From Pseudomonas parasichuanensis (GTDB taxonomy: Bacteria; Pseudomonadota; Gammaproteobacteria; Pseudomonadales; Pseudomonadaceae), in assembly GCF_021601385.1 (NCBI RefSeq), contig NZ_BQHO01000027.1, positions 28,212 to 92,211 on the forward strand: a stretch of 64,000 bases of DNA, in the 5' to 3' direction. The notes under the pieces are model-generated. The model made no database searches, was not told the origin of the DNA, and saw nothing but the letters and a program-made list of their open reading frames with translations. Below, in pieces: positions 58,901 to 64,000 of the stretch. The position numbers and the translations under genes were made by a program. Within the stretch, counting starts at the first letter, position 1. Each line of letters begins with the position of its first letter.

Positions 58901-58981
58901 GCAACGCTGCTGACGCTGCTGTTCCTGCCGGCGCTGTATGTGGCCTGGTACAAGATCCGCGAGCCGCAAAAGACCCCTTGA
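55928..58981 (+). CDS. triC: RND efflux inner-membrane pump (TriC-type)
   Basis: The product is 1017 residues, near the 1015 of TriC. Twelve membrane helices in two halves; the proton-relay aspartates of helix 4 are in ALGLLVDDAMITVEVMVTRL, and the second half has LAGIIIRNSVILVTQIDEFE. The periplasmic porter domain starts at GREEDPSFTIKTMVIQTRWP. Homology to TriC and the two-adaptor order support the name; substrate is inferred. No outer-membrane channel gene is adjacent (OpmH is unlinked in P. aeruginosa). Confidence 0.92.
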   Translation: MKGSFNLSEWALRHQSFVWYLMFVGVLMGIFSYFNLGREEDPSFTIKTMVIQTRWPGATQDETLYQVTDRIEKKLEELDSLDYTKSYTRPGESTVYVNLRDTTKAKDIPEIWYQVRKKIQDIRGQFPQGIQGPAFNDEFGDVFGSIYAFTADGLTMRQLRDYVEQARAEVRDVPNIGKIELIGTQDEVLYLNFSTRKLAALGIDQRQVMQALQAQNAVTPAGMIEAGPERISVRTTGQFASEKDLETVNLRINDRFFRLADIAEIERGYTDPPTSMFRFNGQPAIGLAIGMKAGGNIQVFGAALKKKMDSVVNDLPVGVGVHTVSDQAVVVKEAVGGFTSALFEAVVIVLAVSFVSLGVRAGLVVACSIPLVLAMVFVFMEYSDITMQRISLGALIIALGLLVDDAMITVEVMVTRLEMGETKEQAATFAYTSTAFPMLTGTLVTVAGFVPIGLNASSAGEYTYTLFAVIAVALIVSWVVAVLFAPVLGVHILDSSKLKPHEAEPGRVGRAFEGGLLWCMRNRWLTIIGTIVLFGLSMFCMRFVQNQFFPSSDRPEILVDLNLPQNASIEETRKVVDRLEARIKDDPDLVRWSTYIGQGAIRFYLPLDQQLQNPYYAQLVIVSKGFEERQGMMDRLQKLLREEFVGVGTNVQSLEMGPPVGRPIQYRVSGKDIDQVRKHAIDLATLLDENDHIGEMIYDWNEPGKVLRVEIAQDKARQLGLSSEDVANVMNSIVSGVPITQVNDNIYLVNVVARAEDSERGSPDTLQNLQIVNPSGVSIPLLAFATVRYEQEQPLVWRRDRKPTITIKASVNGDIQPTDLVAELKPKIDAFASKLPVGYEVQTGGTVEESGKAQGPIAKVIPLMLFLMATFLMIQLHSVQKLFLVVSVAPLGLIGVVVALVPTGTPMGFVAILGILALAGIIIRNSVILVTQIDEFEEQGLSPWDAVLEATNHRRRPILLTAAAASLGMLPIAREVFWGPMAYAMIGGIISATLLTLLFLPALYVAWYKIREPQKTP

Positions 58982-58992
58982 GAACCACGCGG

Positions 58993-59072
58993 ACCCTGTG
59001 GGAGCTGGCTTGCCAGCGATAGCGTCGTCAGCCTCACCGACGCTATCGCTGGCAAGCCAGCTCCCACAGGGT
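58993..59072. repeat. perfect 35-bp inverted REP pair after triC
   Basis: The arms 58993-59027 and 59038-59072 are exact reverse complements over 35 bp with a 10-nt spacer, the longest perfect palindrome in the window (GTGGGAGCTGGCTTGCCAGC unit plus GATAGCGTCG). It separates triC from the oscA-sbp operon. Confidence 0.95.
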
Positions 59073-59101
59073 TCGTCGTTCACGTTAATGGTTATATAAA
59101 C

Positions 59102-59126
59102 ATTCTTAAACAGTATTTTTAAGAAT
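59102..59126 (+). promoter_or_regulatory. A/T-rich inverted repeat upstream of oscA
   Basis: ATTCTTAAA (59102-59110) and TTTAAGAAT (59118-59126) are perfect 9-bp arms around CAGTATT, in an A/T-rich stretch about 90 bp before oscA. The place and the sulfur operon downstream suggest a CysB-type activator site or core promoter; the assignment is tentative. Confidence 0.5.
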
Positions 59127-59213
59127 AACTCCGCCTCACTACTATGGCTCTCACGCCAGGCGCACATCCCCTTCAAACCTCTGCCCGGCACCCTTACTCC
59201 AAGGAGAACGAGC

Positions 59214-59396
59214 ATGAGTGCATCACTGCGCAGCATCGACGGTCAGGACGAAGCCACCATCTTGCGTGAAATCCAGAGTGCCCTGCGCGACCTGCGCTTC
59301 GGCGCCGTGGAGATCACCGTGCACAACGCACAAGTGGTGCAGATCGAACGCAAGGAGAAGTTCCGCCTGCAGCAGCCCGGCAACAAGGCCGGCTGA
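59214..59396 (+). CDS. oscA: sulfur-starvation small protein OscA (DUF2292)
   Basis: The product is 60 residues (MSASLRSIDGQDEATILREI) with AAGGAG (59201-59206) before the ATG. The pattern IQSALRDLRFGAVEITVHNA followed by VVQIERKEKFRL is the DUF2292/YezD type. In Pseudomonas corrugata oscA precedes sbp and is needed for growth on organosulfur sources. It is the first gene of a probable oscA-sbp-cysTWA unit, 48 bp before sbp. Confidence 0.88.
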   Translation: MSASLRSIDGQDEATILREIQSALRDLRFGAVEITVHNAQVVQIERKEKFRLQQPGNKAG

Positions 59397-59444
59397 TCAC
59401 GCAACAACCCCTAATTAGAAAAAATGCCAATCGGGAGCTTCACC

Positions 59445-60452
59445 ATGTCCATCCGCCGTTATGCGCTTGCCGCCCTGGCCAGTGCCGTTTTTGCCGGTTC
59501 CGCGATCGCCAAGGACTTCGAACTGTTGAACGTGTCCTATGACCCGACCCGCGAGCTGTACCAGCAGTACAACGCCGAGTTCATCAAGCATTGGCAAGCC
59601 GCCCACCCGGGCGACAAGGTGAAGATCCAGCAATCCCACGGCGGTTCGGGCAAACAGGCCCGCGCGGTGATCGATGGCCTGCGTGCCGACGTGGTCACCC
59701 TGGCCCTGGCCGGCGACATCGACGAAGTCGCCAAGCTCGGCAAGACCCTGCCGGAGGACTGGCAGAAGCGCCTGCCGGACGCCAGCACCCCGTACACCTC
59801 GACCATCGTGTTCCTGGTGCGCAAGGGCAACCCTAAAGGCATCAAGGACTGGGGCGACCTGATCAAGAAGGATGTCGCGGTGATCACCCCCAACCCGAAA
59901 ACCTCCGGCGGCGCCCGCTGGAACTTCCTTGCCGCCTGGGCCTATGGCCTGAAGTCCGGCGGTAGCGAAGACAAGGCCAAGGCCTATGTGCAGGAGCTGT
60001 TCAAGCACGTACCGGTGCTCGATACCGGCGCCCGTGGCTCGACCATCACTTTCGTCAACAACGGCCAGGGCGACGTGCTGCTGGCCTGGGAAAACGAGGC
60101 CTTCCTGGCGCTGAAAGAAGACGGTGGCGCCGACAAGTTCGAAATCGTCGTGCCGTCGCTGTCGATCCTCGCCGAGCCACCGGTGGCGGTGGTCGACAAG
60201 AACGCCGAGAAGAAGGGCAACGAGAAGATCGCCGAGGAATACCTCAAGCACCTGTACAGCCCGGCGGGCCAGAAGATCGCCGCCGAGAACTTCTACCGTC
60301 CGCGTGACGAGAAAGTCGCCGCCGAGTTTGGCAAGCAGTTCCCGAAACTGGACCTGGTGACCATCGACAAGGACTTCGGTGGCTGGAAGACTGCGCAGCC
60401 TAAGTTCTTCAATGACGGCGGTGTGTTCGACCAGATTTATCAGGCACAGTGA
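59445..60452 (+). CDS. sbp: sulfate-binding periplasmic protein
   Basis: The product is 335 residues from ATG 59445 (GGGAG at 59432-59436); the ATG at 59424 has no site. Signal peptide [20 protein letters not shown], mature start [20 protein letters not shown], sulfate-contact loops [17 protein letters not shown] and [20 protein letters not shown]. It captures sulfate or thiosulfate for CysTWA. A REP pair and a GC hairpin follow before cysT. Confidence 0.96.
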   Translation: MSIRRYALAALASAVFAGSAIAKDFELLNVSYDPTRELYQQYNAEFIKHWQAAHPGDKVKIQQSHGGSGKQARAVIDGLRADVVTLALAGDIDEVAKLGKTLPEDWQKRLPDASTPYTSTIVFLVRKGNPKGIKDWGDLIKKDVAVITPNPKTSGGARWNFLAAWAYGLKSGGSEDKAKAYVQELFKHVPVLDTGARGSTITFVNNGQGDVLLAWENEAFLALKEDGGADKFEIVVPSLSILAEPPVAVVDKNAEKKGNEKIAEEYLKHLYSPAGQKIAAENFYRPRDEKVAAEFGKQFPKLDLVTIDKDFGGWKTAQPKFFNDGGVFDQIYQAQ

Positions 60453-60494
60453 TCGGCAATGAAATGAATAGGAGCGGGGCCGCTTGGCGGCCCT

Positions 60495-60566
60495 TTCGCC
60501 GGCAAGCCGGCTCCCACAGGTGCGGTGCAGATCTGCTTTTTGTGGGAGCTGGCTTGCCAGCGATGG
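60495..60566. repeat. REP pair in the sbp-cysT gap
   Basis: Inverted units about 60495-60520 (CGCCGGCAAGCCGGCTCCCA) and 60541-60563 (TGTGGGAGCTGGCTTGCCAG), slightly different subtypes. Confidence 0.85.
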
Positions 60567-60602
60567 GCTGCTAAGCAGCCCCAGGATTCAGAAGCCTGCA
60601 CC

Positions 60603-60624
60603 GGCCCGGGATTTGTCCCGGGCC
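60603..60624. repeat. GC-rich stem-loop before cysT
   Basis: GGCCCGGG, loop ATTTGT, CCCGGGCC: a perfect 8-bp stem 24 bp before the cysT start, without a T-run. It could attenuate permease expression relative to the binding protein. Confidence 0.75.
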
Positions 60625-60648
60625 AAGTGCGTTCAACCAGGGACCTTT

Positions 60649-61467
60649 ATGTCACGTCGTATATCCCCCGTCATACCCGGCTTCGGGCTGACGCTGGGCT
60701 ACACCTTGGTGTACCTCAGCCTGATCGTGCTGATACCGCTGGCGGCCATGTTCATCCATGCCTCGCAGCTGACCTGGGAGCAGTTCTGGAACATCGTCAG
60801 CGCGCCTCGGGTCATCGCCGCGCTGAAGCTGAGTTTCGGCACCGCCCTGTTCGCCGCCATCATCAACGGCGTGATCGGCACCCTGCTGGCCTGGGTGCTG
60901 GTGCGCTACACCTTCCCCGGGCGCAAGATCATCGATGCGATGATCGACCTGCCGTTCGCCCTGCCCACGGCCGTGGCCGGTATCGCCTTGACTGCGCTGT
61001 ACGCGCCGGCCGGCTGGGTCGGCCAGTTCGCCACCGACCTGGGCTTCAAGATCGCCTACACCCCACTGGGCATCACCCTGGCGCTGACCTTCGTCACCCT
61101 GCCGTTCGTGGTGCGCACGGTGCAGCCGGTGCTGGCCGATATCCCGCGTGAAGTGGAAGAGGCCGCCGCCTGCCTAGGCGCGAAACCCTTGCAGGTGTTC
61201 CGCCACATCCTGGCGCCGGCGCTGCTGCCAGCCTGGCTGACCGGCTTCGCCCTGGCCTTCGCCCGCGGCGTGGGCGAGTACGGTTCGGTGATCTTCATCG
61301 CCGGCAACATGCCGATGAAGACCGAGATCCTGCCGTTGCTGATCATGGTCAAGCTCGACCAGTACGACTACACCGGCGCCACCGCCATCGGCGTGTTGAT
61401 GCTGGTGGTTTCCTTCATCCTGCTGCTGCTGATCAACTTGTTGCAGCGGCGCATCGAAACCCCGTGA
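60649..61467 (+). CDS. cysT: sulfate/thiosulfate ABC permease CysT
   Basis: The product is 272 residues from ATG 60649; the open frame upstream runs through REP DNA. Six membrane helices start with [19 protein letters not shown]; the coupling loop is [41 protein letters not shown] is typical of CysT(U). AAGGAGG at its stop codon serves cysW 14 bp downstream. Confidence 0.95.
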   Translation: MSRRISPVIPGFGLTLGYTLVYLSLIVLIPLAAMFIHASQLTWEQFWNIVSAPRVIAALKLSFGTALFAAIINGVIGTLLAWVLVRYTFPGRKIIDAMIDLPFALPTAVAGIALTALYAPAGWVGQFATDLGFKIAYTPLGITLALTFVTLPFVVRTVQPVLADIPREVEEAAACLGAKPLQVFRHILAPALLPAWLTGFALAFARGVGEYGSVIFIAGNMPMKTEILPLLIMVKLDQYDYTGATAIGVLMLVVSFILLLLINLLQRRIETP

Positions 61468-61480
61468 AGGAGGCCAGGTA

Positions 61481-62353
61481 ATGTCTTCATCTTCCCTTGG
61501 CGCAACTGCTGCCGCCAACGCAGCCCGGCGTGGCAGCGCCACCTCGCGCCGCGTGCTGATCACCCTGGCGTGGATCGTCTTCGCGCTGTTCCTGGCCTTG
61601 CCGCTGGTGATCGTGGTGTCCCAGGCCCTGAAGAACGGCTTCGGCACCTTCTTCGAGGCCATCTTCGAGGCCGATGCGCTGTCGGCGCTCAAGCTCACCC
61701 TGTTGGCAGTAGCCATTTCGGTGCCGCTGAATCTGCTGTTCGGGGTCAGTGCCGCCTGGTGCGTGAGCAAATACACCTTCCGCGGCAAGAGCCTGCTGGT
61801 GACCCTGATCGACCTACCGTTCTCGGTGTCGCCGGTGATCGCCGGCCTGGTCTACGTGCTGATGTTCGGCGCCCAGGGCCTGTTCGGCCCGTGGCTGCAG
61901 GACCACGACATCCAGATCGTCTTCGCCCTGCCGGGCATCGTCCTGGCGACCATCTTCGTCACCGTGCCGTTCGTGGCCCGTGAACTGATCCCGCTGATGC
62001 AGGAGCAGGGCACCCAGGAAGAGGAGGCCGCGCGCCTGCTCGGCGCCAACGGCTGGCAGATGTTCTGGCACGTCACCCTGCCCAACATCAAATGGGGCCT
62101 GATCTACGGCGTGGTGCTGTGCACCGCGCGGGCCATGGGCGAGTTCGGCGCGGTGTCGGTGGTGTCCGGGCATATCCGAGGCGTCACCAACACCTTGCCG
62201 CTGCACGTGGAGATCCTCTACAACGAGTACAACCACGTCGCGGCCTTCAGCGTGGCCAGCCTGTTGCTGATCCTGGCGCTCTTCATCCTGCTGCTCAAGC
62301 AGTGGAGCGAGAACCGTATTAACCGCCTGCGCCACAGCGCCGCGGAGGAATGA
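61481..62353 (+). CDS. cysW: sulfate/thiosulfate ABC permease CysW
   Basis: The product is 290 residues. After a ~20-residue Ala/Ser-rich start come six helices; coupling loop [22 protein letters not shown] and the CysW block [21 protein letters not shown]. It partners CysT. cysA starts 3 bp after its stop. Confidence 0.95.
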   Translation: MSSSSLGATAAANAARRGSATSRRVLITLAWIVFALFLALPLVIVVSQALKNGFGTFFEAIFEADALSALKLTLLAVAISVPLNLLFGVSAAWCVSKYTFRGKSLLVTLIDLPFSVSPVIAGLVYVLMFGAQGLFGPWLQDHDIQIVFALPGIVLATIFVTVPFVARELIPLMQEQGTQEEEAARLLGANGWQMFWHVTLPNIKWGLIYGVVLCTARAMGEFGAVSVVSGHIRGVTNTLPLHVEILYNEYNHVAAFSVASLLLILALFILLLKQWSENRINRLRHSAAEE

Positions 62354-62356
62354 TTC

Positions 62357-63346
62357 ATGTCGATCGAAGTTCGTAATGTCAGCAAGCGCTTCAACAGCTT
62401 CCAGGCCCTGAACGCCATCAACCTGGATATCCACAGTGGCGAGCTGGTGGCCCTGCTCGGCCCGTCCGGCTGCGGCAAGACCACCCTGCTGCGCATCATC
62501 GCCGGCCTGGAAACGCCGGATGACGGCAGCATCGTGTTCCACGGCGAGGATGTCTCGGGCCACGACGTGCGTGATCGCAACGTCGGTTTCGTGTTCCAGC
62601 ACTACGCGCTGTTCCGCCACATGAGCGTGTTCGACAACGTCGCCTTCGGCCTGCGCATGAAGCCCAAGGGCGAGCGCCCGAGCGAGAGCAAGATTGCCGA
62701 GAAGGTCCATGAACTGCTGAACATGGTCCAGCTCGACTGGCTGTCCGACCGTTACCCCGAGCAGTTGTCCGGTGGCCAGCGCCAGCGTATCGCCCTGGCC
62801 CGCGCCCTGGCGGTGGAGCCCAAGGTACTGCTGCTCGACGAGCCGTTCGGCGCCCTCGACGCCAAGGTGCGTAAAGAGCTGCGCCGCTGGTTGGCGCGCC
62901 TGCACGAAGACATCAACCTGACCTCGGTGTTCGTCACCCACGACCAGGAAGAGGCCATGGAAGTCGCCGACCGTATCGTGGTGATGAACAAGGGCGTGAT
63001 CGAGCAGATCGGCTCGCCGGGCGAGGTGTACGAGAAGCCGGCCAACGACTTCGTCTACCACTTCCTCGGCGACTCCAACCGCCTGGCGCTTAGCGAAGGG
63101 CACCATGTGCTGTTCCGCCCGCATGAGGTGTCGCTGTCGCGCCATGAAACCGAGGGCCACCATGCCGCCGAGGTGCGTGACATTCGCCCGCTGGGCGCGA
63201 CCACCCGGGTGACCTTGAAGGTGGAAGGGCAGAGCGAGCTGATCGAGGCCGAGGTGGTCAAGGACCACGACAGCCTGACCGGGCTGGCGCGCGGGGAGAC
63301 GTTGTTCTTCCGGCCGAAGGTGTGGCAGAAGGTGGCTGATATCTGA
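62357..63346 (+). CDS. cysA: sulfate/thiosulfate ABC ATPase CysA
   Basis: The product is 329 residues. Walker [17 protein letters not shown], signature [17 protein letters not shown], Walker [15 protein letters not shown], switch [10 protein letters not shown]. The C-terminal regulatory (TOBE) part begins near residue 240 and is shorter than in E. coli (365 residues). It ends the operon and is followed by a terminator. Confidence 0.96.
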   Translation: MSIEVRNVSKRFNSFQALNAINLDIHSGELVALLGPSGCGKTTLLRIIAGLETPDDGSIVFHGEDVSGHDVRDRNVGFVFQHYALFRHMSVFDNVAFGLRMKPKGERPSESKIAEKVHELLNMVQLDWLSDRYPEQLSGGQRQRIALARALAVEPKVLLLDEPFGALDAKVRKELRRWLARLHEDINLTSVFVTHDQEEAMEVADRIVVMNKGVIEQIGSPGEVYEKPANDFVYHFLGDSNRLALSEGHHVLFRPHEVSLSRHETEGHHAAEVRDIRPLGATTRVTLKVEGQSELIEAEVVKDHDSLTGLARGETLFFRPKVWQKVADI

Positions 63347-63366
63347 GCGGCTGGATGTGAATGAAG

Positions 63367-63392
63367 AACCCGGGCCTGGTCCCGGGTTTTTT
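63367..63392 (+). terminator. Rho-independent terminator of the cys operon
   Basis: AACCCGGG, loop CCTGGT, CCCGGGTT then a T-run, 20 bp after the cysA stop. Confidence 0.93.
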
Positions 63393-63407
63393 ATTGCCTG
63401 GAAGATT

Positions 63408-63473
63408 TTCGCGGCACAAGGCCGCTCCTACAAGGGTTACGCGATCCCTGTAGGAGCGGCCTTGTGCCGCGAA
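63408..63473. repeat. perfect inverted REP pair after cysA
   Basis: 25-nt arms at 63408-63432 and 63449-63473 are exact reverse complements (GGAGCGGCCTTGTGCCGCGA). A small hairpin CGAGGGCGAAGCCCTCG follows directly. Confidence 0.92.
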
Positions 63474-63709
63474 CGAGGGCGAAGCCCTCGCGGCAATTAA
63501 ATGCCTTGCGCACATATTTCAAATGCCGAACAAGCATTGACTGGAAGCAGTTCTGCTACAGCCCTTTGTTAACAAGGCCTCCAGCCCCCCCGCAAAAACC
63601 AATATTCGAAATAGATCTATCATCAACTTTAAACATTACTTTATGGCCTAAGCCCCTGCCGTCGATGATTCAGCCACACACCTGAACCGAGACCCCAGGA
63701 GTTTCAGCA
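63474..63709. promoter_or_regulatory. A/T-rich region upstream of the TonB-like gene
   Basis: This 236-bp segment is distinctly A/T-rich from 63500 on. It contains a 10-bp palindrome ATAGATCTAT (63611-63620) within a stretch loosely like a Fur box. No ORF with a good ribosome site or known RNA was seen. It likely holds the promoter of the downstream gene. Confidence 0.45.
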
Positions 63710-64000
63710 ATGGGTAATGTCCAGACGGCCGTCAGGGCCTTTGAGCAGCCATGGCACCCGGCATCGGGCGACCTGGTCGAGCTCGGACGCACGCTGCGCC
63801 TGCCGCTTGGCCAGTTGCGCCTGCAGCGCACGCCGGTGAGCGGCCTCAAGCGCCGCGACAAACTGGCGCTGGGCCTGCTGGTGCTGGCCCTGCATGGCGC
63901 CGCCGCCTATTGGATCAGCCAGGCGCCGACCCCGGCGCTGCCGGTCGTGCCGCCGCAGATCCCGCCCATGACCATCGAGTTCGCCGCCCCCGCGCCGCCG
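63710..64000 (+). CDS. tonB: TonB-like energy transducer (5' part, cut by the window edge)
   Basis: The frame is open from ATG 63710 (CAGGAG at 63696-63701) to the edge, 97 residues. It has a cytoplasmic N-terminal extension of ~47 residues (MGNVQTAVRAFEQPWHPASG), one membrane helix (KLALGLLVLALHGAAAYWIS), and the start of a Pro-rich periplasmic region (PPQIPPMTIEFAAPAPP). This plan matches the extended TonB proteins of Pseudomonas, which energise outer-membrane receptors with ExbB/ExbD. The diagnostic C-terminal domain is outside the window. Confidence 0.75.
   Translation, partial: MGNVQTAVRAFEQPWHPASGDLVELGRTLRLPLGQLRLQRTPVSGLKRRDKLALGLLVLALHGAAAYWISQAPTPALPVVPPQIPPMTIEFAAPAPP

Noticed and set aside
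55349-59236. Very long minus-strand open frame (over 1,200 codons) opposite triB-triC
   Set aside because: High-GC shadow of the real RND genes: no family resemblance, His/Asp/Gln-rich low-complexity translation and no ribosome site. The same applies to long antisense frames opposite ppk, rho, ubiD, pepP, gcvP, argA, spuB and cysA.

Overview
The window looks like a chromosome segment of a Pseudomonas of the P. putida group. The evidence is high GC, dense genes, Pseudomonas gene orders (ppk/ppx-trxA-rho-ubiD; 6S RNA-zapA-pepP-ubiH; gcvTHP; argE-argA; spuI-spuBCDEFGH; triABC; oscA-sbp-cysTWA) and many REP palindromes of the putida type with a REP-associated transposase. No rRNA, tRNA, CRISPR array or prophage was seen.

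Layout. 1-8 kb: DedA membrane protein (cut by the left edge), hemB, polyphosphate kinase and exopolyphosphatase (convergent), thioredoxin, Rho. 8-13 kb: UbiD decarboxylase overlapping a ferredoxin-type flavin reductase, a ChaC-like cyclotransferase, a quinone oxidoreductase, a secreted FliL-like protein. 13-18 kb: a HlyD/RbbA/ABC-2 export operon. 18-25 kb: EVE protein, a 50-residue membrane peptide, 5-formyl-THF cyclo-ligase, 6S RNA, zapA and a coiled-coil partner, then divergently ygfB-pepP-ubiH-DUF4442-ubiI. 25-33 kb: an iron-type ABC binding protein and permease without an ATPase, then the glycine cleavage operon gcvT-gcvH-gcvP.

33-35 kb is the clearest accessory island. A PAAR-LysM protein with a glycine-rich hydrophobic C-terminus (probable type VI secretion effector) is followed by a small three-helix membrane protein (probable immunity protein). 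Both lie between two 58-bp direct copies of the 3' end of gcvP. The copies differ at two positions, both synonymous, which suggests arrival by recombination at the gcvP stop codon.

35-42.5 kb: DUF2388 protein, an orphan GspE/PilB-type ATPase, an ACT-like protein, an Lrp-family regulator, a CYTH/CHAD protein, argE and argA. A short reading frame (MTASLFRR) with a strong ribosome binding site and two CGA arginine codons before its stop precedes argA. 42.5-53 kb: the polyamine region, with two glutamylpolyamine synthetases (spuI, spuB), a transaminase (spuC) and the putrescine/spermidine ABC importer (spuDEFGH). Stem-loops follow spuC, spuD and spuE. 53-59 kb: a REP-associated tyrosine transposase between REP pairs, then the TriABC-type RND efflux operon with two adaptor lipoproteins. 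59-63.4 kb: the sulfate assimilation operon. The right edge holds the 5' part of a TonB-like gene.

Thirteen paired REP elements punctuate the intergenic gaps; several are perfect inverted repeats with 24-35 bp arms. They sit at operon ends and between binding-protein and permease genes.
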